64,000 bases of DNA, taken from NCBI RefSeq assembly GCF_000350225.1, contig NW_005178990.1, positions 124,001 through 188,000 on the forward strand, read 5' to 3'. This document shows, in pieces, positions 22,398 through 31,859 of the stretch. Below the pieces are notes generated by a model, which searched no databases, had not been told where the DNA came from, and saw nothing but the letters and a program-made list of their open reading frames with translations. A program made the position numbers and the translations under genes. The stretch comes from Chondrus crispus. Taxonomy: Eukaryota; Rhodophyta; Florideophyceae; Gigartinales; Gigartinaceae. Position 1 is the stretch's first letter. Each line of letters starts with the position of its first letter.

Positions 22398-22879
22398 TTA
22401 GCGGTGGCGCGCGGTTGTCCGCGCGCGCCAGAAGCGGTCGATGAAGGGTTGCGGGAGGCCTTCGGCGGGTTCCCAGGTATCGTCCGCTGGGGTAAAACCA
22501 TACCAGCGGACCTTGTACTGGCTGCCGCTGCGGATCTCCCAGTGGGCGACCAAGTGGTCAACCACGTACTCCGCTGGCGGTTCTGGTGTTCCCGCCGGCG
22601 GTTCCGTTGTCGGTGCGGCCACAGTGGGGTCGTGGGTCCCCGCGGCATCTTGGTTACCCGATCGATGCTCACGCAGTTCGAGACCCCGTCTTGGTCGACG
22701 ACCACTGTGGCCTTCGTGGCGGATCGGACCCGAAACGGGCCTTCCGTTTTCGGTAAGAGCTTGACGGAGGGTCCTCCTCCGTCGCTCGGTAGGTATCCCC
22801 GCTGGGCGCTCGTCAACTGCCGTGGTGGACGGTCCACGTAGACAAAGTCTCCCACCGCGATGACCGGACGGAAGCGCAC
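22398..22879 (-). pseudogene. Integrase GPY/F module and chromodomain of element A
   Basis: 22879 downwards encodes the GPY/F-like module after integrase (VGDFVYVDRPP, then EGPFRVRSA and NCVSIDRVTK). After a frame change near 22625, the frame 22398-22622 encodes a chromodomain: EYVVDHLVAHWEI, QYKVRWYGFTPADDTWEP, then LPQPFIDRFW. The aromatic positions expected for a methyl-lysine cage (Tyr, Trp, and Trp in DTWEP) are present. Chromodomains at integrase C-termini define chromoviruses and guide insertion to marked chromatin (established for the family). The frame change means this copy would not make the fused protein. Confidence 0.85.
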
Positions 22880-22900
22880 CTTCTTATCAAAGTCGGCTTT

Positions 22901-23899
22901 TTACCTCCTCTGCGACGCGGTTAGTTTCACCCGCGTGCGCTCGAGGGCATCCCGGAGCTTCCGCAACGTCACGCGCTTGTACTGTACCGGGGTCCGTGGG
23001 TCTTCCTTGTGGGATCCGGCGTCCTGCGGTACAGTACCAGGCAGTGCCAATCCGGACGGTGGTCGCGTCAGCACCAGGTCGAACGGGGTTGTCTCCGTTG
23101 ACCGGTGGACCTGCGTGTTATACGCGAAGGTCAGGGGCTGGATGTACTCGTCCCAGTCCCTCTGCTGCTCCTCGAAATAGTGTCGGAGGCGCTGCACCAG
23201 GGTGCGGTTGAACCGTTCGGTTTGCCCATTTGTCTGGGGGTGATAGGCGGTAGTCAGGTAGTGTCTCACCCCCAGCAAGACGCACACCGCGTCGAAGAAC
23301 TTGGCGGCAAATTGTGGTCTATTATCGGTTAGCATGTAACGAGGTGCGCCGTATACGTAGACCCAATTGTCCAGGAAGGCATTTGCCACAACCGACGCGG
23401 TGGTTGTCCGTAACGGGATGCTGCGCATCAGCTTCGTAAACCGGTCGGTCATGACGAGCACGTGGCGATTCCCGTGCGCCGTCTTCGGTAAAGGACCCAG
23501 CTGGTCCATGGCGACGATATCCAGCGGCCCTGCTGCTGGGAATAGCTTGAGGTCTTTCTGATGCCGCACCTGGGTTCCCCTGGTGGCGGCGCACGAGGCG
23601 CAATTGCGTACGGTACTGAAGGCGTCGTTGGCCATATGAGGCCAATAATATTCCCGCCGGAGGGTATAATACATCCTCGTACCGCCCGGGTGTCCTACCA
23701 GGCGGGGATGATGGGCGGGGTACAATATCTTCGCCTTGAGCCGTTTCGGTACAACCCGCTGCAGGGTCCCGTCGAGAGGGGATTTGCGGACGACGAACTC
23801 GTATCTGTCGACGTCGTAGCGCGAGTCCGGGTTCCCCACGGTCTCGGCGGCCGCCCTACAGAAGGGGTCCTCGGCCGGCTCCCGAAGGAACTCTTCCAC
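22901..23899 (-). pseudogene. Integrase of element A
   Basis: 332 codons: zinc-binding HHCC part (HHPRLVGHPGGTRM, then NCASCAATRG), and a catalytic core with Asp in VAMDQLGPL, Asp in LTDNRPQF and Glu in HPQTNGQTERFNR. The upstream frame is continuous with RNase H except for a TGA at 24035-24037. Integrase inserts the element cDNA into the genome. The domain itself is open and complete in this copy. Confidence 0.9.
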
Positions 23900-24034
23900 C
23901 GTTATGGATGAGACGTCACGTTCTTCGGGTATAACCGCGAACGCGTGCTCAGGTCTCCCCGGGTCGACGGGGGTCTCCCAGTGTACGGTACCTTGGCGGG
24001 GGTTATGCTCCTCCTCTCGACATTTTACCGCGAA

Positions 24035-24508
24035 TCACGGGACCTCGTCATCAACCGGTTCGGAGGTTGCGCCGTCAACTCGGAGGCGTGATACACCATC
24101 CGCGAGTTGGTGCTTAATCCCCGGTCGGTACTGTACGTCGTAGTCGTACTCGGCTAGCCGTAGACGCCAGCGCGCTAGCCGACCGGAGCTATCCGCCAGG
24201 TTGAGGACCCATCGGAGCGCCTCATGATCCGTACGGAGGTCGAACGTGTTCCTATACATATATGGTCGAAGCGTGAGGATGCTCCACACGACAGCAAGGC
24301 ATTCCTTCTCGGTGGTGGTGTAATTTTTCTCGGCGTCGGTTAGAGCCCGACTCCAATACCCGATCGGTAGCCGGTCACCGCTCGGATGCTCCTGTAGTAG
24401 GGCACAGCCGACCTGGTACGCGTAAGCGTCCGTATCCAGGGTGTATTTCTTTCCGTAACGGGGTTGAGCGAGGATCGGTGGGGACACGAGGCGCTTCTTG
24501 AGTTCCAC
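24035..24508 (-). pseudogene. RNase H of element A
   Basis: Typical gypsy RNase H: LDTDAYAYQVGCALLQ (first Asp), TTEKECLAVVWSI (Glu), LRTDHEALRWVL (Asp), then the connection segment RLARWRLRLAEYDYDVQY-RPG. It lies in a different frame from the reverse transcriptase to its right, so at least one frameshift separates them. Confidence 0.9.
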
Positions 24509-24539
24509 GAACGCCTCGTATTCCTCATCGGTAAGAACC

Positions 24540-25889
24540 TCAAACTCGAAGGGTTGATTTTTTCCCCGTCTTCCGGTTTAGCGGAGCGGCTATTTTCGCG
24601 AAGCCCTTCACGAACCGACGGTACACGTTGCACATTCCTAAGAAGGATCGCAATTCCGGCTGGTTCTGGGGAGGTCGAGCGCGCTCCATATCAACCCCGT
24701 TGCTTCGCTCTACCTCCAACCTACCTGGTCGGATCACATGCCCCAGGTAGGTGACCGAGGTGTCGAAGAAGGCGCACTTCGACAGCTTCAGGGACACGCC
24801 CGCGTCCCGCAGAAGGCGCAAAACCTCGCGGACGTGCGCGAAGTGTTCCGTTACTTTCTTGGAGTAGATGATAACATCATCCAGGTAGACCAGTGCGGTT
24901 TCCCATTTTACCCGCGACAGTATAATGTCGACGGCCCGCTGGAAGGTAGCGGGGGCAATCTTCAAACCGAACGGCATGCGGAGGAAACGGTACAACCTGC
25001 AGTGCGATGCGAACGTCGTCTTGTCGCGTTCCTCCTCGGCGATTTGTACTTGCCAGTACCCGCTGTTGCAATCCAGCGTGGTAAAGACAGTAGCGTCGCC
25101 GAGGGAATCGATGCACTCCTCCATCCTCGGCAACGGATAGGAATCCCGAACGGTGACTGCGTTGAGCTTTCTGTAGTCGACACAGAACCGCATGGTACCA
25201 TCCTTTTTAGGGACGAATACCACGGGGCTTGCCCACTCGGCCGTGGCTGGTTCGATTACCCCTGCCCGGAGCATGCGGTCGATCTCCGTTTTCTCTTTTT
25301 CCCGTGCGGTTGGTCCAGCGCGGTAAGGCGCCCGGTATATCGGACGAGCATCGGGCTTGAGCTCAATCCGGTGCTTTGTGGCCCCGATTCTGCCCAGCCG
25401 GCCGGTCCACATCCCCTTGAATTCGGACAGTACCTCGAGGACATCCGAACGTACTTCCTCGTCCTCGGCACCGATGTGGACGTCCTCTTGCCAGGCGTTG
25501 GGGTCCTCCTCAGGGGCGGCGGTGTCTTCGGGTTTATCCGTTCCAACCGCCCCGAGGGGCGCCTTGGGCGGCGTGGCTTGTCCAGCCCCGCCCTTGTCCG
25601 TACGGTTGTCCGCCGCTTCTTCCGCGCCATCCTTTGCGGTTGAGAGGTTGGAATTAAATATCCCTCCCCCTTCCTTAGCTTCGGCCGCTTCCGCGGCCGA
25701 GTCGCCAAGGGTCAGGATGTGAGTGGGCGACGGAAGAGCCAGTCCGACTACGGTATGCTTCCGGATGTGAACCGAGCGGTGCCCAACATTGCTGAGCATT
25801 ACCGAGAACGGGTTTTCGGGGACAACATTCATGACCCCCTGTGCCATGAGGGTCAAATTCTTGTGCGCGTATTTTGGGGAGTTCTGCAA
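24540..25889 (-). pseudogene. Reverse transcriptase of element A
   Basis: 449 codons. After a low-complexity Ala/Glu/Lys/Gly-rich linker (codons about 60-150) the RT domain shows IYRAPYRAGPTAREKEK, EWASPVVFVPKKDGTMRFCVDYRKLN, LDCNSGYWQ, MPFGLKIAPATFQR and the catalytic YLDDVIIYSK. The end (RSFLGMCNVYRRFVKGFAKIAAPLN) is the usual RT/RNase H connection. It is in a frame different from both protease and RNase H, so the pol frame of this copy is broken twice. Confidence 0.9.
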
Positions 25890-26587
25890 AAAACATAACC
25901 CCCCACCGGCGTGGCCACCCTCACCATGGCCTGCGTCATCGGGGGAATTGTCACCCCTCTGACGAGGCGGATCTTCCTTGACGGAATGTTGGCGGGGAAC
26001 GCCACCTGCTTCCGTTCGGTTTTATCCGACGGCGGTAGTTGTTGTGCGGTGCTCCTCGAGGCCATCTTGCGGTCGTGCCTCGAGGGGGTTGTTCCGACCA
26101 ACGCCACGGGTGGCGCGTCGTGGAACACGAGCTTCCGTTGCGGTGGGAGGATCGATTTGACGTGGCGATCCAGGAAAGTCGTACCGAGGATACAGTCCAC
26201 GGCGAGGCTCATGACTACCAGGAACGGGACGCGCGCCACAAACTCACCGATTCAGACGAGCAGGGAGATTTTCCCTAGTGCCTTCATCGCGCAGTTTGAC
26301 GCCTCGATGAGCGCTGGGCTCCGAACCGGTTTTATCGATGGTCGCCACGACTCGGCGACACGCCGTAAATGGATGAGGTTCGGGCCGGCCCCTGAGTCAA
26401 GCACTGGCGTGATGGCGACCATCATCGCCTGCTTCTGATCAACCGTGGCGGAGATCTTGTAATTCTGCTTCTTGAAGAAGCAGATGGCCTGGACTTCCGT
26501 TCGGTTACCCGGCTGCGCTTCCACTGGCGCAGCCGGATCGGGGGTGCCTAAGCTTCTGAGGCTGGGCACGGGGAGAGACGTTGTCAC
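25853..26587 (-). pseudogene. Aspartic protease region of element A
   Basis: 26252-26587 contains the active-site motif VLDSGAGPNLIH. After a stop at 26252 the same frame continues at 26239 with LAVDCILGTTFLDRHV, the hydrophobic-hydrophobic-Gly element of retropepsins. This segment matures Gag-Pol in intact elements. Confidence 0.8.
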
Positions 26588-26589
26588 CT

Positions 26590-29039
26590 CTACGCGTCCT
26601 CCCCGGCTTCCCCGGTCAGCAGCAAGTCCTCGCCGGTTTCATCCGCGGCTTGCGCCACGTGGTCTTCGGTATGGTCGGGGTGCGGTTCCTCGACCACGTT
26701 GACGCCCGCCGGGGCCGTTTGACGCTGGTTTCGCCAAGCGGACGGCCCCTGGAGGTTGAACGGGGATCCCGGGCGGAGGCCTTGTCGGATGCGTAGCTTC
26801 TGGTAGTTGGCCTCTCGTGCCTCTAGAAGCTTGGACCACAGGCTCGCATCGGCAACGACGGGGCACTCTTCTTGTCGGTGCGTGGTGTCAAGGCAGAACC
26901 GGCACGGTGGCGGTCCGGGAAATCTCCCGCCGGAGAACCGGACGCGTGGATCCTGCCCTTGCCTCCCGTACGGTCCTGTGCGCACGTCGCCAGGGTTGGC
27001 GGGTGGAACTGGGGCGCTCGCCGTCGAGGCTGCCGGCGACGGATAATAACTCGTCGGTGGCGAGCTCATCGAGGTCGGCGTGGCGGTTTGGTCCGTCACG
27101 GCCAGGATTGCTTCTTCAGCAAATCCCCCGGCCGTCGGGATGTCGGATGCCGACTCAGCCGACAGCACGGGCCTCGTCCTTGCGGTGCGGTCGAATCTTC
27201 TAGCCGCTCCGGACGGCTCTCGGTGAGCCATGGCTGACATCCCTTGTCGACGGGAAGCCCGATTGGTTTCCCCGATCGCTTGTGCATAGCGAGCGACGGA
27301 TTGGTAGTACACATCCGGGTGGGTGGCGAGGTAATTACGAACCTGCGCGCACGTGGCGGGCAGTAACCCCTCTACGAACAGGGACTTCAACCGCCTGTCG
27401 GAGAATACCGTACCGCAGCGGAGTGCCTTGTCCCAGAGGTGGTTACTGTAGACCTCCTCCGTCATGTTTGAACCTTGACGGAAGGAGGTCACATCCCCAA
27501 CCGCTTCGGAAATTACCTCGTCGGTAGCATAAGGGCGCAACAGAAAGTTGACCACCTGTGGGTATGTCCGGAGCAGCTCGGGCCGCTCCACGTCAACCGC
27601 CATGGTGTTTCCATTGAGACGGGACTGGAGTAAGGCGTGAGCCTGCCCGGTCAGGTAGAATTGGAAGAACCACACGGCGGCTCCTTCGGTAATCCCGTTG
27701 TGGTCGCACGCCATCTTGAGGCGTGCGAGGAATCCCAATACCTCAATCGGATCTTGACCGCTGAACGTGTGGGACCTCATCTGCACGTCCAGTTTTTCCG
27801 GTAACGGTTAATGTACCGCGCTACTGTAGAGTCGTAGCGCGAGCTACACCGTTCCAGGCGGTAGGTCTTGTAGTTGACGGCCTTGGTAAACAGGTCATTG
27901 AGGGGCCTGATTACCGTGGGCCGTCGCTCGTCGCTCTTCGGGGCAGCCCGGCGGTGTCTGTTCGAGCGACGACGCTTCTCATCCGACTCGGTGTGGTAGT
28001 CTTCCGAGTCGGACGGGTCGTGCCGGTGCCGGTCTCGTCTTCTATCGCGGCGTGCCCTGTGGCCCCGCCCGCGAGAGTCTTCCGAACCGGATGGGTCATC
28101 ATCGGAGGGGTATCCTCCCCCTCCGGCATCGCGGTATCGCCCGTAGCGTGCCTCGCGGTTATCACGGTATCGCCAGCGGCGTCCCTCGCGGTCTTCATCC
28201 GTCCTGTGACGGGGGTCTTCTGCGTCGGAATATCGGGTGTATTCCGCTTCGGTCCTGTGTGTGCCGGGTGCACGTCTTCTGCTCAACCGGTACGGGTCCC
28301 GATTCTCTGTCTCGGGGAGCCCCAGGCGGTTGTCTGTCCTGCGGGGGTCACCCGTACCGGTGAGTATGGGGAGGACATTTTCTGTGGTCCTCCCTGTAGC
28401 ACCGTGAACGGTTGGGAGATAGATAGCTCTGCCCTCCGCGTGAGGGTCCATCCTATCAATCCCGGGTACGGCGCCGATCGGATCAGCGATATTTAAGCTT
28501 GAGCCCGGAACCGTTCCACGGCGCAGCGCCGGCGGCGGTACTGCGCCTCCCGTTTTGGTAAATGTCGTGGCCAGACGGATGGTCAAGGCGGAGCTAATAG
28601 CTCCCTTTAGAGCCAATGCGGTCGGAGATTCGTCCTCCTCCGCGGCGAGCGCTGCCAGCACCTCGTCGCGTACGAGGGGGGCGATCTTCTCGTCAAGCAG
28701 GGCGCGGAGCGCGGTGTCCGCATGCTCCGCCACCAGTCTTGGTGGCGTTCGGTCAAGGCAAACCTGGACGACCTGAGGTGGTTCCTCAGCGAGGAAATCC
28801 TCCATCCAGGTTTGTATTCGCGGGAGTAACGCGTCGTACAGTACTTGTACGCGGTTCCCCCCACCAGCTGGTAGCCCGGCGGTGGTGTCCGAAATGGAAG
28901 GGGTTTTCTGGCCCCTGGTAGACGGCGGGCGTAGCAGGGCTTCCGGATTGTCGATCCGGGGGCACTGTGCGCCTCTGCCACTGCGGGTACTTGCTCGCCC
29001 GGAGGCGGTATCTTCTCCGGCGGAATCCGCACGGTTCAT
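26590..29039 (-). pseudogene. gag of element A, two overlapping frames
   Basis: 27777-29039 (420 codons) has a charged N-terminal half and an Arg/Asp/Ser-rich stretch (for example RARRDRRRDRHRH). 26590-27786 (398 codons) has the gag core (SGQDPIEVLGFLARLKMACD, then GQAHALLQSRL) and a zinc knuckle CRFCLDTTHRQEEC near its end. The two frames meet at a run of five A on the minus strand (about 27792-27797): one frame reads RKNWTCR-stop and the other KLDVQMRSHTF, which fits one long Gag broken by a 1-nt slip. This could be an assembly error, mutation or programmed shift. Confidence 0.8.
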
Positions 29040-29145
29040 CGTCGATGATCACTGGCGATCGACGCGGTGATTTTCGACCTCTTTCAATCCGATCGGTAAT
29101 TGCTCGCGCTGGCGATCCATTGCGGGCTCAACCTCTGTAGTTATC
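29040..29145. other. Leader between primer-binding site and gag of element A
   Basis: Untranslated leader; nothing else seen. Confidence 0.5.
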
Positions 29146-29163
29146 CCCTCCACAAGAGTACCA
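29146..29163 (-). promoter_or_regulatory. Primer-binding site of element A
   Basis: On the minus strand, TGGTACTCTTGTGGAGGG starts 3 nt after the 5' LTR end (CCACA). It would pair with a tRNA 3' end ending in CCA with discriminator A. The implied tRNA strand has C at positions 60 and 61, as expected for a tRNA T-arm. The tRNA identity is not assigned. The same 18 nt occur in element B (37868-37885). Confidence 0.8.
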
Positions 29164-29166
29164 AAA

Positions 29167-29806
29167 TGTGGTATAACTACCTTCGTCCCGACCACTCGGA
29201 AACGAAGGGGGTTAGAGGTAAGGGAGGGCGCGCCGCTGGGTAACCCACGCGCGAACGCAAACCGTACGGAAGGACTCGAAAAGAAGGAAGGCTCACGTGG
29301 CCAGTGACACGCAGCCGGTCGGTGGTGTTAGATCCGGACGGCCGGTCACGGGTTAGAAGCCTGAGACTGAAAGGGAAACCGGAACGGGATAGCAATTAGT
29401 CGTAAAGGGAAGGGAGGCGAGTCTGCCTCCCGTTTACTGGAACGGGGAAGGTGCCCCCGGTCTTAACCCCTAAGTGGGACACCAGGACACCTATCCCGCT
29501 ACAGTAGCTGTTACTTACTCTATACCAGCTACTGTGCTAAATTGGCTAATTTGTGCCATTAACTACTAATTACTAGTTAGCCACCGTACGGATTATACAC
29601 GTGTACCCGTGATCACGATCCCGGCTAACGGTTGTGCCACGTGTTACCCGTGGCCACGCCCGCTGTTACCGGCTGTCCCACGTCGGACCCTTGGGGTACT
29701 ACTGTGCACGGCGGCGGGCGCGTGTACGCCTGCTCGCTACAGTAGCACCCGCCCTCCCGCGCGGTTATCATCTCGCCGGGGGGTTGTGGTACGGAATTGT
29801 ACTACA
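29167..29806 (-). repeat. 5' LTR of element A
   Basis: 640 bp; on the minus strand it begins TGTAGTACAATTCCGTACC and ends GTTATACCACA (TG...CA). It is homologous to 17807-18390. Its right end interrupts the copia reading frame directly after PKIIENLL. Confidence 0.8.
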
Positions 29807-30949
29807 ATAGGTTTTCGATGATTTTCGGTGTGTGTACCGCTGTGAGCTGTACTGTCTTATTCTTCGTCTGGATGTTGAAGATACCGCGGTGCGTAATGTT
29901 TTCGCGTTGCCCGTTCGCCGTTTCTGTTAGTGTCCCCGTGCTCGGGTGCATATACGCGTGGGGTGTGGCGGTATGCGTGAGCTGAGCTCCGGAGTTAAGG
30001 ATGAATGTTGTCTTAGCGTTGTCGGAGTCTTGCTGTTCTACAAGCGCGTTCTCCAGGAATTGGAGGCGTTCTTGTAGCTCACTGAGGTCGCCTTCTGGAT
30101 GCTCCAGTTCTGTGCTCGCTGTCACTTGTTTCGTTTGCTCGGTGCGCTGCGTTGTTTATTTTCTACGAACGAAGCCGTTGGCCGTGCTGTGCGTTATTCT
30201 GTCATGATGGTGACACCATTTCCCAGCGTGTCCTGCTGCGTTTTCGTAGTGGCGGCTCGTGGTTCGCATTTTGGTTGCGCGTGTTGCCCTGCGTCTGTGC
30301 GTGGGTTTGGCCGGTGGTGTTGGTGGCCTTTCTATGTGCTCGATCTGGCTTTTGGGGGCTTGATCTTGGATGAGTTGCACTTGTTGCAGACGATTGGTGA
30401 AATCCCTTATTGTGTGGGTGGGTTGCACGCGAAGAGGATTGCGAGTGCGTGCATGGCAGGGTGGTGAGCGAGTCCTTGGACTATGTATCTGACTGTTGTG
30501 CGTTCCGTGTCAATGTTGGGGTAGCCTGATACTTGCATGCGGTGTCGTTGGTCTCTGTGTTTGGAGATGTAGTCGTTGATGTCTTGTCCTATTGTGTACT
30601 TGAGGGTCCTTGCCTCTGCGTCCAATAGCTCGTGGTTTTCCACTGAGCATGTGTCGACGGTTTGTTTGATGATAGTGCATATGTGGTGCGGGCTATATCG
30701 GAGTATGTGTGGGGGCATGAGTTTGAATAAATCTGGGCTGAGGCTTTGCATGATTGCCTTGCGTATTTGATCGGCTTTGCGCTGGTGGGACATTTGGAGT
30801 TTGGCGTCCGTCGGCGCAGCGATCTGGTTGGTGAGGTGATCGTTCGCATCTATTGTGCGTGCGTGTATCTCTAGCGCGTCGTACCAATAGGAGAAATTCG
30901 TAGGAGTTAGTTGAGGCAGATTGCCTAATCTATGCGAGTGTTCGCTCAT
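29807..30949 (-). pseudogene. Ty1/copia gag-protease (right half of split element)
   Basis: 30407-30949 encodes a copia-type Gag: LTPTNFSYWYDALEIHART near the start and a helical body with KYTIGQDINDYISKHR. In a second frame, 30156-30428 continues Gag to a zinc-knuckle-like KWCHHHDRITHST. 29802-30125 carries the protease motif FILNSGAQLTHTA, then NGQ, and ends at PKIIENLL where the LTR of element A interrupts it. Stops and one frame change are present. The rest of the polyprotein resumes only briefly at 15551-15688. Confidence 0.75.
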
Positions 30950-31325
30950 GTTGTGATTTCGGGTTCCTGTTGGGGTGATCGGGACGGAGGGTATTGCAGT
31001 CCGGCTCGTCCGTTTGCGCTGTGTGGTCCGCTGTTAACGTCTGCCGTTGGGTGGTGAGGGTTAGTGACGGATCGTGTTCAGTGGTTGCGTGGTGCCCATA
31101 ACTTGTGATGCCAAGAACCGATGACCCCCCACTCCCGAGAGTGGGGGCCGGCGGTGACTTTATTTTAGTGCATGGACAGTGTGCCTTATTGGCCTTAATA
31201 GTTTGTCTTATTGCTGTGTTCTGTCCGAAGTTTCTCTGGATGGAACCACACAAACAAACGCAGTTTGAGCGGAAGCTGGATATTTGCAAAAGAGACATAC
31301 TGTTCGCCACTCTACCTTCTGTCTT
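30950..31325 (-). repeat. copia leader, possibly part of its 5' LTR
   Basis: Upstream of the copia gag. A hairpin with arms CCCCCACTC and GAGTGGGGG (about 31126-31147) could belong to an LTR end that closes with GGCATCACA near 31113. A primer-binding site is not convincing. The segment is cut by element B at 31325. Confidence 0.3.
31321..31325. repeat. Target-site duplication of element B (left), GTCTT
   Basis: GTCTT at 31321-31325 directly left of the left LTR is repeated at 38066-38070 directly right of the right LTR. This is the 5-bp duplication typical of Ty3/gypsy integration. Confidence 0.85.
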
Positions 31326-31508
31326 TGTTGTGGTGAAAACGGGATGCGTCGTCCCCGTGTCTTACCCGTGTGTGTCTTTTTGTGATGTGTCTGCCCTCGG
31401 CCGTACAGGACGACCGAAAACCACCGCATTTATACTCGTTTTGCGCACGGTCTACAATTACTAACTTAAACTTCCAATTACTTACACCGGTCCCAACCAC
31501 GTGTCACA
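31326..31508 (-). repeat. 3' LTR of element B
   Basis: 183 bp. On the plus strand it runs from TGTTGTGGTGAAAAC to CCACGTGTCACA, matching 37886-38065 with a few small differences. On the minus strand it starts TGTGACACGTGG and ends CACAACA. The adjacent purine tract is at about 31509-31520. Confidence 0.92.
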
Positions 31509-31859
31509 CAACCCCCCACTTACGCGGGGCCACGGGTCCCGGCCACTCAGATTTTGCCTTTGATTTTGATTTTTCTTCACCCTCCAGCCTATATCAACAC
31601 AGACCTGGGGCTCGGACCCCCCTTCCCTTCTTGTGGTATCTGCCGTCACTCTCCGTTCGCCTTTCTCGCTCCATCCCAGCCTCGTTTTAGCTCTTCCGGC
31701 CTCCCGCTTCATGCGCTGCTTAGCTCTTGCGGCTCTTCCGCGTTGCCTCCTTGGTCTTCGTCGTAGCTTAGACCTCCTGTTTCCCACCAAATCGAGAGGC
31801 ACGCAGGTAGGGTTTCAGTCCCCGCGTGCCCTCTTTGGTCCCCCTCATAGCGTAATACG
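31509..31859 (+). promoter_or_regulatory. Leader of the antisense ORF in element B
   Basis: No open gene. A TATA-like TATATCAA occurs at 31590-31597, about 260 bp before the ATG at 31860. The region is CT-rich. A promoter function for the antisense ORF is only inferred. Confidence 0.3.

Larger units (their letters stand above)
18396..29806 (-). mobile_element. Element A: Ty3/gypsy chromovirus, minus strand
   Basis: Order on the minus strand: 5' LTR (29806-29167), primer-binding site, gag, protease, reverse transcriptase, RNase H, integrase, GPY/F module, chromodomain, about 1.3 kb of GC-rich non-coding sequence, an antisense ORF region, a purine tract (AAGGAAGGGGG, just right of 18424), and only the first 29 bp of the 3' LTR (18424-18396). 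The 3' LTR stub is joined head-on to the LTR of A'. Several frameshifts and stops in gag-pol mean this copy is defective. Confidence 0.85.

Noticed and set aside
19072..22879. Many overlapping 100-250 codon frames on both strands
   Set aside because: High GC makes stops rare. Only frames supported by the inverted copy or by known domains were kept.
29146..29163. A tRNA gene fragment
   Set aside because: Only the 3' 18 nt match tRNA form and they sit at the LTR boundary, so this is a primer-binding site.
17807..29806. Inverted LTRs suggesting a DIRS-type (tyrosine recombinase) element
   Set aside because: The internal region encodes a DDE integrase and chromodomain, a tRNA primer site lies next to the LTR and no tyrosine recombinase is seen. 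The inversion is explained by two copies fused at their 3' ends.
31085..31150. LTR end and primer-binding site of the copia element
   Set aside because: TGGGCACC is present near a possible LTR end, but no second LTR or convincing tRNA match could be found. Kept only as a low-confidence note.
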